Source: Thermoanaerobacterales bacterium UBA4880
Lineage (GTDB): Bacteria; Bacillota; Thermoanaerobacteria; Thermoanaerobacterales; UBA4877
DNA length: 64,000 bases
Direction: 5' to 3'
Assembly: GCA_002399285.1 (NCBI GenBank)
Contig: DHDI01000002.1
Coordinates: 3,728-67,727 of the forward strand
Under the pieces are notes generated by a model that ran no database searches, was not told the DNA's origin, and worked only from the letters and a program-made list of their open reading frames with translations. This document shows positions 1 through 8,603 of this stretch, piece after piece. Position numbers and translations under genes: made by a program. The stretch's first letter is position 1. The number at the start of each line of letters is the position of its first letter.

Positions 1-400
1 GTTTTCTTACGCTTGTCTTTAAATCCGCGACTCCGTCGATCCCAGCATTCACACAACATTTTGCCACATCCCGTGCGGTCTTTTCATTCTTTGAGAATAT
101 AGCTTCAAGCAGCATAGGCAGATTAAGGCCGGTTACTATTTCTACGTTCTGTTTACGCAATAGTTGTCGTAATGCTTGGTTGGAAGGAGTTCCTCCCATG
201 AAATCGGTAATTACCAGCGCCTCATCATTTACTCCAAATTGGCTGACGGCATCCTTTATCAGTTGGCCAAATTGTTCGGCACTCATACCCGGTTGCAAGG
301 ATAAGACCGTTATATCTCTCTGTTTGCCGCAGATCATCTCTGCGGCTGAAAGCATGCCGGAAGCTGCGTCTCCATGACATGCTATAATGATATTGACCAT
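1..400 (-). CDS. PTS mannose-family EIIA component, 3' end outside window
   Basis: The frame runs from an ATG at 400 off the left edge of the window (133 codons visible). The start is set by an AAGGAG Shine-Dalgarno about 8 nt upstream. The protein opens MVNIIIACHGDAASGML. The His in ACHGD (residue 9) matches the phosphorylated histidine of mannose/fructose-type EIIA domains, and ITDFMGGTPSN matches their second conserved block. In this family EIIA passes phosphate from HPr to EIIB during sugar uptake. It is the first gene after a sigma54 promoter and follows levR on the same strand, so EIIB, EIIC and EIID genes are expected beyond the window. The sugar cannot be told from this part. Confidence 0.9.
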   Translation of the reverse strand, partial: MVNIIIACHGDAASGMLSAAEMICGKQRDITVLSLQPGMSAEQFGQLIKDAVSQFGVNDEALVITDFMGGTPSNQALRQLLRKQNVEIVTGLNLPMLLEAIFSKNEKTARDVAKCCVNAGIDGVADLKTSVRK

Positions 401-478
401 TAGAAACTACTCCTTTTATAAGCTTACATTTCGCTTATCTCATTTAATATTTATTCGAACCGACTCATACTAATATAT

Positions 479-494
479 AGCAAAAAGGATGCCA
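479..494 (-). promoter_or_regulatory. sigma54 (-24/-12) promoter of the PTS operon
   Basis: On the minus strand this reads TGGCATCCTTTTTGCT, with GG at -24 and GC at -12 in the exact spacing of the consensus TGGCAC-N5-TTGCA. The expected start of transcription is 65-70 nt upstream of the EIIA start codon. LevR is the obvious activator. The element overlaps the levR terminator. Confidence 0.88.
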
Positions 495-522
495 AGCAGT
501 GTGACATCACTCGGCATCCTTT
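482..522 (-). terminator. levR intrinsic terminator, overlapping the PTS promoter
   Basis: AAAGGATGCC (minus strand, 522-513) pairs perfectly with GGCATCCTTT (493-484), with an inner AGTG/CACT helix, and a run of T follows. The ascending arm encodes the last residues of LevR and the stop codon lies in the hairpin. The descending arm and T-run are the -24/-12 region of the next operon. Confidence 0.85.
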
Positions 523-3404
523 ATAACATCAGGCATTTTGGCGCTCAGTATCTCATATACAAAATATATCTCGGCTAGTGGGATATTCACACTGTACAGT
601 TGCTCTATGGGGCTGAAGCTTTTTTTTACGGCATTTATAAATTCTTGGTGATGTTCAATAAAGGACTTCATTACATCGTTGTTATATTTATCGATTTGGT
701 TATGGGTGACCAGCCGCTCTATAAGACAACCCAGGTGCACATAGAGAGATATTTTAACGCCGTTGGTAAAATGGACCTTCATTTCATATTCCAGCGCCTC
801 TATGGCTACTTCGATCTGGTCTATGATCTTTTTGGGATTAAGTATGGTAATATAATTCAATACGCTCTCCAAGGAAAAGTATTTGAGTATAGATTGATTT
901 ATCTGTTGGATCCCTTCTTCATTGATTATGTCTTCCAATACTTTGCTGAACATTCCCTCTCCTTCCCCCGAAATGATCTCCTCCAGTGAAAAGAAGGGAA
1001 TTCCTTTAATAAGCGGATCCTTAGTTCCTATAATGGCAACCACATTATAGTTTTCAAAGACGCTGTCATAATGTCCATTATTTTTTAATTTATGATAGTC
1101 ATATGCTATTATCTCTAAATCATTTTCATAAGGTGCAAGACTCTTAAGCAATAGATCCTTTATCCTTATGGCGGTGCCGATACCTGTTATACACGTGGTT
1201 ATTAGCGCATTTTTCTTCTTCTCCGTCGGTTTGATTATTTTATAACGCGAATGATTGGCTACGGTGACTTCTTCTACTATATCTTCTACGGCAAGCCCTC
1301 TCATTATTTTATTCCCCGTATCAAGAGCCAATTGTGTGGTTATATTGTTTACCACGCCTATAACTCCATGATTAATGCCCTCAAGACCTTCATAGATTTC
1401 TTCCAGCGAGCCCATATCGACCAATATGATGATGCCTTTGGACGTATCTATTTCCTCAAGGTATTGCCTCAATTTCCCCAATATCTCTTGAGTCATGACA
1501 TCCACAGGCATGTCAAAAGACTCGAATATATGCTCGCCCAGCAGATAATTCGCTACATTGGCAATACTGCTGGCTGTGTAGTAACCGTGAGCTATAATGA
1601 CCGCTTTGATCTTTTTGTTATCCTTTAGTTTGTTCATGTTTTTCAGGTAGAGCATCAGTACCAAAAGATTAACCGCGTTGAGGCTTATATCATAATTTGA
1701 TTTTAAAAGCCCGGCAAGCTTATTTGTAATAATATATTCCTGCTTTAATTTGTCTTTCAATATATCGTAGTATTTTTTAAATTCCCTGTCATAGCCGTTT
1801 GCATCTAAAAAATACCGCTGTTCTATAGATATCATAATGTAGCAGGATATCTTATAACCCATGCTGTCATAGTACTTCAGGTCGAATCTGTTCTTTAAAA
1901 TTCCGAAGGTGTCATGGAGCATCGTGTAGATCATATTGAATCTTTCCTTGGCAAATATATCGTTATTTGAAACATTTCCACTTAGAATGAGATTGTCAAA
2001 TAAATCATCTATGATACTTGCTATGGTGTCCATCCGGGCAAAGTTTTCATTTTGACTTTCTTTCAATTGTACTAGTAATTTATCATAGAGCTTATATGCT
2101 CCTGAAGCAGATTTAGTTAATAAATCGGCGTCATAGATTTCCATGGGCTTTTCCAAATCAATAATCATATCCTTGACAACATCATTTATTACATTAAAAT
2201 TCTTTGACGCCTCCGTCTTGCTTGTGGATAGATAATCCGGCAGATCCAGCAGGGTTATCTTCATGCATTCCCCTTTCAAATTTTTATTGCAGTGATCGTT
2301 GTAGACACTTGCGCAGGATAGCTTGATGACATTTCTCAGCTGGCCCACATTTCCCTTATATTCCGAATATAGGAGAGCCTTTACCGCCGGCTTCGTTATG
2401 ATCAGATTTTCTCTTATAGCCTTTGCCTCATCGTAGAAAAATTTATAAATGAGGCTGAGCTTTTCATTTAAGGGCCTTTCATTTAAGGATGGCAAACTTA
2501 TTACGATAGGAATTCTCCGCAGAAAAGTATCAATCAAAAAATTTTCTATTATCTCGGTAGTGGCAAATACAAGGCGCACCTTTGAGGTCCTGAGGTCCTT
2601 GCTCTCCCCCAGCCTTCTGAAAATGCCCTTGTCCATAAATAAAAATAATCTTTCCTGTCCTTTGGGAGAAAGCCTGTGGATCTCATCCAGAAACAAGAAA
2701 CCGCCGTCCGCTTCCTCAATGACTCCCTTAGTGTCCCTTTCCGCACCGGTAAACGACCCCTTTGTATATCCAAATAGGTTTGCCGAAAGCAGTTCGGGGT
2801 TATCGGCGTATTCGGCACAGTTGAAAATGATAAGAGGCGCTTCCCTTTCTATAATATTCCTTTCCTTTGCATATTTGACCATAAGACCGGCCAAAAAGCT
2901 TTTCCCAGAACCTGTGGGACCGGTTATCAAAATGGGCAGTCCTTCGGGCGGATATCTAACCGCCGCCTTACAGTGCTCCACCTGATAGTGAAGGCTCCCG
3001 TCATATCCGATAAGCTCTTCAAAAGGATCTGTGCATTTATCCTCGCTTTTAGCAGCCTTATCCTGCTTTCCTTTATAAGCCGCTGCCTTATCCTGTCTTC
3101 CCTCATGTGCAGTTGCCATATACTCCTGCAGTTCGTAATAGCTCTTAAACAAATTTTTATCGGAAAACGATAAATCCGCTTTACTTCCCAATGTCTCTTT
3201 GGCAATAAACACTACCGGTCTCGTGTTTATTTTAATGAGTTTATTATCTTCAAAGAGCTCATTCAATATCCGGCTGGCAAAATTGCGTTTAAGGCCGGTC
3301 TTCTGCGCCACATATTGCGTAGTAATGCCCAAATTTTCCAATCGTTCCTTTCCCCCCTTGGAAAAGTTCATGACAATGTTGTATACACTTTCTTTGTTGT
3401 TCAT
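507..3404 (-). CDS. levR: LevR/ManR-type sigma54-dependent PTS operon activator
   Basis: A transcriptional activator of about 965 residues for a mannose-class PTS operon. After an N-terminal HTH region, the AAA+ sigma54-interaction domain shows Walker A GPTGSGKSF near residue 160, the sigma54 contact loop GSFTGAE near 218 and Walker B FLFLDEIH near 240. Then follow a PTS regulation domain, a mannose-type EIIA-like domain (IIAHGYYTASS, near 610), an EIIB-like stretch (TTCITGIGTA, near 740) and a C-terminal PRD with HLGCLIERL. This is the full LevR architecture, in which EII-dependent phosphorylation controls activity. I chose the ATG at 3404 because AGAGGTGA is correctly spaced there; an ATG at 3410 abuts it. 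The gene has its own sigma54-like promoter. Confidence 0.93.
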   Translation of the reverse strand: MNNKESVYNIVMNFSKGGKERLENLGITTQYVAQKTGLKRNFASRILNELFEDNKLIKINTRPVVFIAKETLGSKADLSFSDKNLFKSYYELQEYMATAHEGRQDKAAAYKGKQDKAAKSEDKCTDPFEELIGYDGSLHYQVEHCKAAVRYPPEGLPILITGPTGSGKSFLAGLMVKYAKERNIIEREAPLIIFNCAEYADNPELLSANLFGYTKGSFTGAERDTKGVIEEADGGFLFLDEIHRLSPKGQERLFLFMDKGIFRRLGESKDLRTSKVRLVFATTEIIENFLIDTFLRRIPIVISLPSLNERPLNEKLSLIYKFFYDEAKAIRENLIITKPAVKALLYSEYKGNVGQLRNVIKLSCASVYNDHCNKNLKGECMKITLLDLPDYLSTSKTEASKNFNVINDVVKDMIIDLEKPMEIYDADLLTKSASGAYKLYDKLLVQLKESQNENFARMDTIASIIDDLFDNLILSGNVSNNDIFAKERFNMIYTMLHDTFGILKNRFDLKYYDSMGYKISCYIMISIEQRYFLDANGYDREFKKYYDILKDKLKQEYIITNKLAGLLKSNYDISLNAVNLLVLMLYLKNMNKLKDNKKIKAVIIAHGYYTASSIANVANYLLGEHIFESFDMPVDVMTQEILGKLRQYLEEIDTSKGIIILVDMGSLEEIYEGLEGINHGVIGVVNNITTQLALDTGNKIMRGLAVEDIVEEVTVANHSRYKIIKPTEKKKNALITTCITGIGTAIRIKDLLLKSLAPYENDLEIIAYDYHKLKNNGHYDSVFENYNVVAIIGTKDPLIKGIPFFSLEEIISGEGEGMFSKVLEDIINEEGIQQINQSILKYFSLESVLNYITILNPKKIIDQIEVAIEALEYEMKVHFTNGVKISLYVHLGCLIERLVTHNQIDKYNNDVMKSFIEHHQEFINAVKKSFSPIEQLYSVNIPLAEIYFVYEILSAKMPDVIKDAE

Positions 3405-3505
3405 AATCATTCACCTCTTTGCACATTAAGCATCAAATATTATTTAGACCAAAACTACATTTATACGTGAATCACCATATAAAAAACATCTAATATTAAT
3501 ATTAT

Positions 3506-3521
3506 TGCAAAAAGCATGCCA
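3506..3521 (-). promoter_or_regulatory. sigma54 promoter upstream of levR
   Basis: The minus strand reads TGGCATGCTTTTTGCA, a perfect-spacing -24/-12 element about 100 nt before the levR start. TCACACT lies just upstream of -24 here and also at the PTS operon promoter. It implies that levR, itself a sigma54 activator, is transcribed by sigma54 RNA polymerase. Confidence 0.8.
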
Positions 3522-3705
3522 TTAGTGTGAGTCACATTGAAAGTCCATTTCCATTTTGTTTTCCTTATAATAGCCCAATCTGGGCATTTTATTACATGAT
3601 ATATTATTTCTACAACAAAATCCCTATGGTATTTTTATAAAACCGATTAAATATTATTTTAACGATAATATTCTCTGCAGAGGGCAGACGGCTAATTTTT
3701 GCAAA

Positions 3706-3729
3706 TAAAAAAAGCCGGCCAAACCGGCT
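3706..3729 (-). terminator. intrinsic terminator downstream of the receiver gene
   Basis: AGCCGG/CCGGCT with a 5-nt loop is followed on the minus strand by seven T. It closes transcription coming from the 4040-4396 gene or the decayed region beside it. Confidence 0.75.
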
Positions 3730-3748
3730 CTGTGCTTTAAATCCCATA

Positions 3749-4039
3749 TTATATAATACATGACACGAGGCAGGTTACACTGCCCTTAATGGTATTATCC
3801 CCATAAAGCGCAAACAATATTCGGCGGAAGATATCCCCAACCCGTTCGAGCTCATCTTCCGCCTTAATATCGTCTACTGCATATGCCGGAGTCCAAACCG
3901 AATTTCATAAGCGCATAAATATCCTTGACGCATATCTGCGAGAATCTCCGGCACATTACCTGTGAAATGCCCAGCACCATACGTTCTTGCCAGACACATG
4001 CACGTCATATTACGCTCCGCTTAAATCAGTCCTGACAAA
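3749..4039 (-). other. gene-less stretch with a possible decayed reading frame
   Basis: No complete gene is seen between the receiver gene and the terminator. A 51-codon frame without a start (minus strand, about 3904 to a TAA at 3749) has coding-like composition, including DDIKAEDELERVGDIFRRIL. A second short frame, MVLGISQVMCRRF, lies upstream in another phase. This looks like the wreck of a small gene, but I recognise no family. Confidence 0.25.
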
Positions 4040-4396
4040 TCATCCGCACAGTTCACATATCTTTGCTTTAAGCTCGCCGATATCAAACGGCTTCTTCATG
4101 TAATATACCCCTGTTTCCGGGGGCGTATATTGGGTATCAGGATATTCGGATGCCGACACTACGATAGGTACCATTCCTGGATTTCTCTTCCTTATATCCG
4201 CAAGCAGATCAAGTCCGTTACAGCCGTCCAGATTGATATCAAATATTCCTATCCTCGGCCTGCACTGCTCTGCAATGCACCGTGCTTCCGCATCGTTTCC
4301 GGTACACCTGACGTCAAAGCCGGCGCTTCTGAAAACCTCGCTCATGAGCATCCTGATACCCGAATGATCGTCTACTACCAGAATGCTTTTATCCAT
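4040..4396 (-). CDS. stand-alone response-regulator receiver protein
   Basis: A 118-residue CheY/Spo0F-like protein consisting of one receiver domain. Visible motifs are the acidic pair in ILVVDDHSG, the phospho-acceptor Asp in IGIFDINLDGCNG (near residue 53), the conserved Ser in VVSASE and the Lys of MKKPFD. It has no output domain, so it probably acts by protein contact or as a phosphorelay intermediate. No histidine kinase lies next to it in the window and its partner is unknown. GGAGGATAGGGTGA precedes the ATG. Confidence 0.88.
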   Translation of the reverse strand: MDKSILVVDDHSGIRMLMSEVFRSAGFDVRCTGNDAEARCIAEQCRPRIGIFDINLDGCNGLDLLADIRKRNPGMVPIVVSASEYPDTQYTPPETGVYYMKKPFDIGELKAKICELCG

Positions 4397-4528
4397 TCAC
4401 CCTATCCTCCATAGCTTAGCATGCCGCTATGCTACGCTTCTGGAGTAATAATTCTACAAATTTTTTATTATTCCTTCTTTTTTCAATAATTCTTTAAGAC
4501 TATATTATTACTTAATTTAAGCAGGCAG

Positions 4529-6400
4529 CTATTCTACCGATATAAATACGGCGTTTAATATACCGCCCTCATTCTGTACCTTTGCGGTGACGTCGTCTCC
4601 CTCGTCCAGATCTCTCAGCCTCAGCAGATCTCCGTCTTCATCGTATATTTTTGTATCCGACGTTATGAGTATCACCATATCCGAAGTCTTCTTTGTGGTT
4701 TCATCATATACGGAAAGTGAGATCAAATTGGAATCCGTATCTATCCTCTTTATCGTGCCCGAAACCAGGCGGTTTTGCTTTTCCGATGAGGCGTTCAGCT
4801 TAACTATTTCGTCGGACTCGACGTCGGTATCGACCTGATATCCCAGGCGCAGGTCATATATGCCGTTTACGGCGGTCCTGCCGTCGATCTTTATCCTCGC
4901 ATCCTCAGAGATCGCATAGGTCGCGTCTCCGTCTTCATTGGTTATGGTTATTTCGGGGTCCGAGGATATATTTATACCGGTTATGCTGCCGCTCACGCTG
5001 CTGTCCGTGCTTGTAGCGGTAAGTGATGCCATCACACCGCTCTCGGTAGTTACCGTGAGCTTATCGCCTTTTTTAAGATCAGTCCATACGGCAGATTTTT
5101 TGTTTCTCTTTATGTTTGCGTCATCAGCTACCTCAAGGCTCACGCTGCCATTATCGGTGTCCATGGTAAGCATGATCTTAGCGCCGCTCATCTTAATATT
5201 GGCAAGAGTACCCGTATACTCGTTTTCACCTGCGGTCACTTCAATGCTCAGTATGGTGTCCCCCGATACGACCGCAGTTACGGTATCGTTAGGTTCGATG
5301 TCGCTTGCCGCCGCGGTTTTGCCGTCTTTCTTCACCGATGCGTCCGCCATATGATAGGATACCCTGTCACCATATTTATCCTCAATTGTAACTATGGGGT
5401 CGCTGCCGTAAAAGATCGAATATACCGTGCCGCTTATCTCGTCACTGGTTGAAGTGGCTGCGATCTTCGTTATCACATTATTCTTCAGTTCTATGTTTGC
5501 AGACATGCCGCTCTTTATGTCGGTGAGTTTGGCAGTCTTGCCGTCCAGCGTTACCAAAGCAGTCAAATCAACGTCTAAGATCTGAGACTTCCCATCTGAA
5601 TCCTTGCAGCTCATATAATTTACACTGCTGCCCTGAGTCACGCTGCTTATGGTCACTTTTTCGCTCGTGGTGGTCCCCGGGGTCGTGTCCGTACCCGAAG
5701 TTTTATTTATTTTATCGTAAGAAACCGACAGTATTTTGGCTATCTCAGATCTCTTGACCTGGTCAGTTGGATTGAATCTGCCTCTGGTGTCTCCGTTCTT
5801 ATCGAATACGCCTTGGTCTACCGCCACCTTGATATAGGGGAGCGAGGCCTCCGGTATGCTGAAATAGTCGGTGAAACTGACGGTAGGATATTTTGTGTCC
5901 TGCGCGGTACTTTCAAGACCCATGGCCTTTACTATGAAGACCGCGGCCTCATGCCTCAAGAGCTTTGTCTGACTACCGCTGCCGTCTACAAACGCCTTTA
6001 TGTCGTCCTGGGTGACAACGCCCCTGTCCATGGCATAGGCCACCTCTTTTGCCGCCCAGTCGGGTATCTTCGCCTGATCCAGCGCCGATTTATACTTCGT
6101 ATAGGCTGCGGCGGCGGCGGCCGTATTGCTGCCTGAGCCCATCATCCTCGCTATAAGGCTTATTACCTCTACCTTGCTTATGCTTTCTTCCGGCTTGAAC
6201 AGTTTTGTACTGCCCTGTGACGATCCCAAAATTATCCCTTTGCCGTACATGTCGAGTATATACTGTATTGCCCAGTAATCATTGGGCACGTCGGAAAATG
6301 GGTTGCTATTCGATACTTGCAGCGGTGCGGCGTATGCTGCCGAAAGGATCATCATAAACGACAGCAGAAATACGAAAAATCTCTTGATATTTTTTCTCAT
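4529..6400 (-). CDS. secreted S-layer homology (SLH) protein with tandem beta-repeats
   Basis: 623 residues with an N-terminal signal peptide (MRKNIKRFFVFLLSFMMIL, cleavage expected near AYA-A). About residues 35-230 hold three SLH modules: NPFSDVPNDYWAIQYI, then IPDWAAKEVAYAMDRGVV, then the SLPYIKVAVDQGVF and FNPTDQVKRSEIAKIL block. Such modules tie proteins to pyruvylated wall polymer. The rest, from about residue 250, consists of four or five related units of about 75 residues, each with a segment like IKRDGKTA..DIKxGD and a closing Ile/Leu-rich strand. It is probably a cell-surface structural protein. A strong AGGAGGG site precedes the ATG. No enzyme motif was seen. Confidence 0.85.
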   Translation of the reverse strand: MRKNIKRFFVFLLSFMMILSAAYAAPLQVSNSNPFSDVPNDYWAIQYILDMYGKGIILGSSQGSTKLFKPEESISKVEVISLIARMMGSGSNTAAAAAAYTKYKSALDQAKIPDWAAKEVAYAMDRGVVTQDDIKAFVDGSGSQTKLLRHEAAVFIVKAMGLESTAQDTKYPTVSFTDYFSIPEASLPYIKVAVDQGVFDKNGDTRGRFNPTDQVKRSEIAKILSVSYDKINKTSGTDTTPGTTTSEKVTISSVTQGSSVNYMSCKDSDGKSQILDVDLTALVTLDGKTAKLTDIKSGMSANIELKNNVITKIAATSTSDEISGTVYSIFYGSDPIVTIEDKYGDRVSYHMADASVKKDGKTAAASDIEPNDTVTAVVSGDTILSIEVTAGENEYTGTLANIKMSGAKIMLTMDTDNGSVSLEVADDANIKRNKKSAVWTDLKKGDKLTVTTESGVMASLTATSTDSSVSGSITGINISSDPEITITNEDGDATYAISEDARIKIDGRTAVNGIYDLRLGYQVDTDVESDEIVKLNASSEKQNRLVSGTIKRIDTDSNLISLSVYDETTKKTSDMVILITSDTKIYDEDGDLLRLRDLDEGDDVTAKVQNEGGILNAVFISVE

Positions 6401-6616
6401 GGGTGTTATCCCTCCTTATGTTATATTACTTGTGCCTTGATATGCTTAAAGCTTTGCCACAAGGGTATTATTTAAGGAAAACGGCGGGACAGACGCCTGT
6501 ATTTTCCAAGAATCCTTGCCGCGCACATTTCATGTATATATATTTCTGTATAAATTAAGGAAATCCTTCTGATTAACCAAAGTTTAACCTAATTGTAATA
6601 TCGTCGTAATATTACC

Positions 6617-6787
6617 CAGATTGTAGACAAACCGGCAGACCGTGACAAATCGTGCAAGGCAAGGCGGCAAACTTGCAAATAAAGGAGCATACTTAACCGT
6701 ATGTGACTGCAATTTGCAGGCACAGCCAACAAAGCTAAGCAAAATTGCTGTGCAATTTCGCGGCCTAAGCGATAATGTCACGGTCTG
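6617..6787 (-). mobile_element. 171-bp MITE-like element, copy 1 (full length)
   Basis: Minus-strand copy running from CAGACCGTGACA to GTCTACAATCTG. Its ends are imperfect inverted repeats (CAGACC.. and CAGATT..). It contains nested inverted repeats such as CTTGCAAAT/ATTTGCAAG around CATAC/GTATG. ATATTACC occurs on both sides (6609-6616 and 6788-6795), as expected for an 8-bp target duplication, and the tetR stop codon lies in the right copy. It has the same length as the copy at 47688-47858. A 65-codon frame inside is a by-product of the repeat. Confidence 0.82.
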
Positions 6788-6790
6788 ATA

Positions 6791-7351
6791 TTACCTTGAT
6801 ATGCCATGAAGGATAACATCCACGACTTCATCCACATTCCACCGCTCGTTTTCGATAAGGCCGGTGGAGAAGAGAGTTCCGCTTATGCCCCAGATCATCT
6901 CCGCCGTCATTCGCTTGTCCGCATCCCGTATCTCCCCCCGGCTTTCCGCCAAGTCCAGCATCTTTACCGTCGCATCGATCACATCCGCCCTGAGCAACTG
7001 AAAGTATTTCCGGGTATCCCTGCTGATATTCTGCGGCTGCATAAGCACAAGATCGGCAAGATCCCTGTGTTTTTCCAAGAACTCATTATATATGAATATA
7101 TACTCCCTTAGTTTTTCCTCAAACGGCCGGTCTTCGCCGTCTATACCCTGTATGAGCATTATATAGACTTTGCAGGCATGTTTTACTACCGACTGAAAGA
7201 GGTCTTTCTTGCTTTTGAAGTATTCGTATATCGTGCCCTTCCCTATACCGGCCCGGCCTGAAATATCCTCCATCCTCGCTCTGTCGTATCCTTCCCTTGC
7301 AAATACGAAAGCGGCCGCATCGATTATGACTTCCCTTTTATCGCCCCTCAT
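6791..7351 (-). CDS. TetR/AcrR-family repressor of the RND efflux operon
   Basis: 186 residues. The N-terminal HTH reads VIIDAAAFVFAREGYDRARM then IGKGTIYEYFKSKKDLFQS, the classic TetR DNA-binding fold. The C-terminal ligand-binding half is variable. It is the last gene of the adaptor-RND-TolC-TetR operon, 21 bp after the TolC-like gene. A palindrome TGACCGAACGGTCA just downstream of the operon's promoter (12886-12899) is the likely operator, so the repressor probably controls its own operon and is released by a pump substrate. The ligand is unknown. Confidence 0.9.
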   Translation of the reverse strand: MRGDKREVIIDAAAFVFAREGYDRARMEDISGRAGIGKGTIYEYFKSKKDLFQSVVKHACKVYIMLIQGIDGEDRPFEEKLREYIFIYNEFLEKHRDLADLVLMQPQNISRDTRKYFQLLRADVIDATVKMLDLAESRGEIRDADKRMTAEMIWGISGTLFSTGLIENERWNVDEVVDVILHGISR

Positions 7352-7372
7352 TCTACCACCATCTCGCCGAGG

Positions 7373-8602
7373 CTACATCGCGCTTCCCGAGCTTGCCGTC
7401 TGAGTAAGCTTGGGCAGGCCGATGCCGGTGGACACTTCATAGTTTATCTTGGCAAGATTGAGCATGTGCTGCGTCTTTACCTGGTCCAGCTGATTCGTAA
7501 GCAGCGTGTTCTGAGCGTTCAGGACGTCCACCACCGTACCTAGGCCGTTTTCCTGCCTAAGCTGCGCGATCCTCAGGGACTCCTGCGCCTTGTCCACATT
7601 CATCTGCAGGACGGGCAGGGCGCTCGACGCGCTCATGAGGTCGAGATAATTTTTCCTTACGTCCAGTTCCACATCCTGTCTGTCCGATTTTGCAGCCGCC
7701 TTGCTGTTGTTGAGCTTTAGCAGGCCGTCCTTGTACTGGAACGTGATATCGGAATAATAGGACTTTATCAGATCAAAATCCTGCTGCTTTATATCCAGGT
7801 CCTTATCGTCTTCAAGAATTTCCATACGGTTTTGCAGTGCGGACTCGACGCCTGCTTCTACGTCTATGCCGGACGCATCGGGCACCTTGAAGGCGGTCTC
7901 CAGCTTCAGCTGTGCATCCAAAGGAAGCCCAAGCTGTCTTTTCAGGCTGAGCATATCCTTATCGAGAGTGTTCTGGGCCTGGCCCATCTGCATCTCCACG
8001 CCCGATACCCCTATCTGTGATTGAAGCAATTGATCCTTTGTGATCATCCCGTTGTCAAACTGTACATTTGCTATGCCGTCGGCCTTCTTCGCCAGCTCGA
8101 GGCTTTTTTTCAGCACATCCAGATTCTGCTGATCCTCAAGCACGGAATAATATGCCTTTTCCACCGCTATCTTTATGCCCTCCGCAGCCTGAGCCTTTGT
8201 ATTTTTCAGCGTGTCCACCCCGTTTCTCAGCTCCTTAGGGGCGATCAATATTGACCTGTCCGAGGTATACGTCCCAGTCTCGGTGGTCGGCGCTTTTCCC
8301 ATATTCTTAAAGACTTCGCTGTCCGCTATCTTGTCTATATCCTTTACACCGAACTGCCTCTTGAGTTTATACTCCACCTGGTCATAATTATTCTGCAGTA
8401 TATCTGTCTGCTGGTCAAGATTTTTAAGGTTGTCGTTGTTTTCCAGCGCATAATCCACGGCTTCCTCCAATGTAAAACTCTTTGCATCGCTTGTCTGCAC
8501 AGCCTCCGCGGCCAGGCCTGCACCCGGCGCGAGGAAGGAAAACATCATGACCATGCTCACAATTGCGGCCAACCACTTATTGTTCTTTCTGTCACAAATC
8601 AT
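7373..8602 (-). CDS. TolC-like outer-membrane-factor family protein
   Basis: 409 residues with a signal peptide (WLAAIVSMVMMFSFLAPGAG). The mature part holds two related alpha-helical halves: LTLE-type opening FTLEEAVDYALENNDNL, then GIKIAVEKAYYSVLEDQQNL, and later DVRKNYLDLMSASSALPVL with LRQENGLGTVVDVLNAQNTL. This is the OEP fold of TolC relatives. The start lies one base after the RND stop codon, so the two are coupled. The oddity is context: the other genes indicate a spore former, in which a TolC channel would need a second membrane or must act differently. It may be a wall-spanning or envelope-associated version. Confidence 0.8.
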   Translation of the reverse strand: MICDRKNNKWLAAIVSMVMMFSFLAPGAGLAAEAVQTSDAKSFTLEEAVDYALENNDNLKNLDQQTDILQNNYDQVEYKLKRQFGVKDIDKIADSEVFKNMGKAPTTETGTYTSDRSILIAPKELRNGVDTLKNTKAQAAEGIKIAVEKAYYSVLEDQQNLDVLKKSLELAKKADGIANVQFDNGMITKDQLLQSQIGVSGVEMQMGQAQNTLDKDMLSLKRQLGLPLDAQLKLETAFKVPDASGIDVEAGVESALQNRMEILEDDKDLDIKQQDFDLIKSYYSDITFQYKDGLLKLNNSKAAAKSDRQDVELDVRKNYLDLMSASSALPVLQMNVDKAQESLRIAQLRQENGLGTVVDVLNAQNTLLTNQLDQVKTQHMLNLAKINYEVSTGIGLPKLTQTASSGSAM

Positions 8603-8603
8603 A

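Noticed and set aside
6584..6781. 65-codon frame on the minus strand
   Set aside because: It lies in the 171-bp repeat and a similar frame recurs at 47.7 kb; it has no ribosome site, so it is a repeat by-product.
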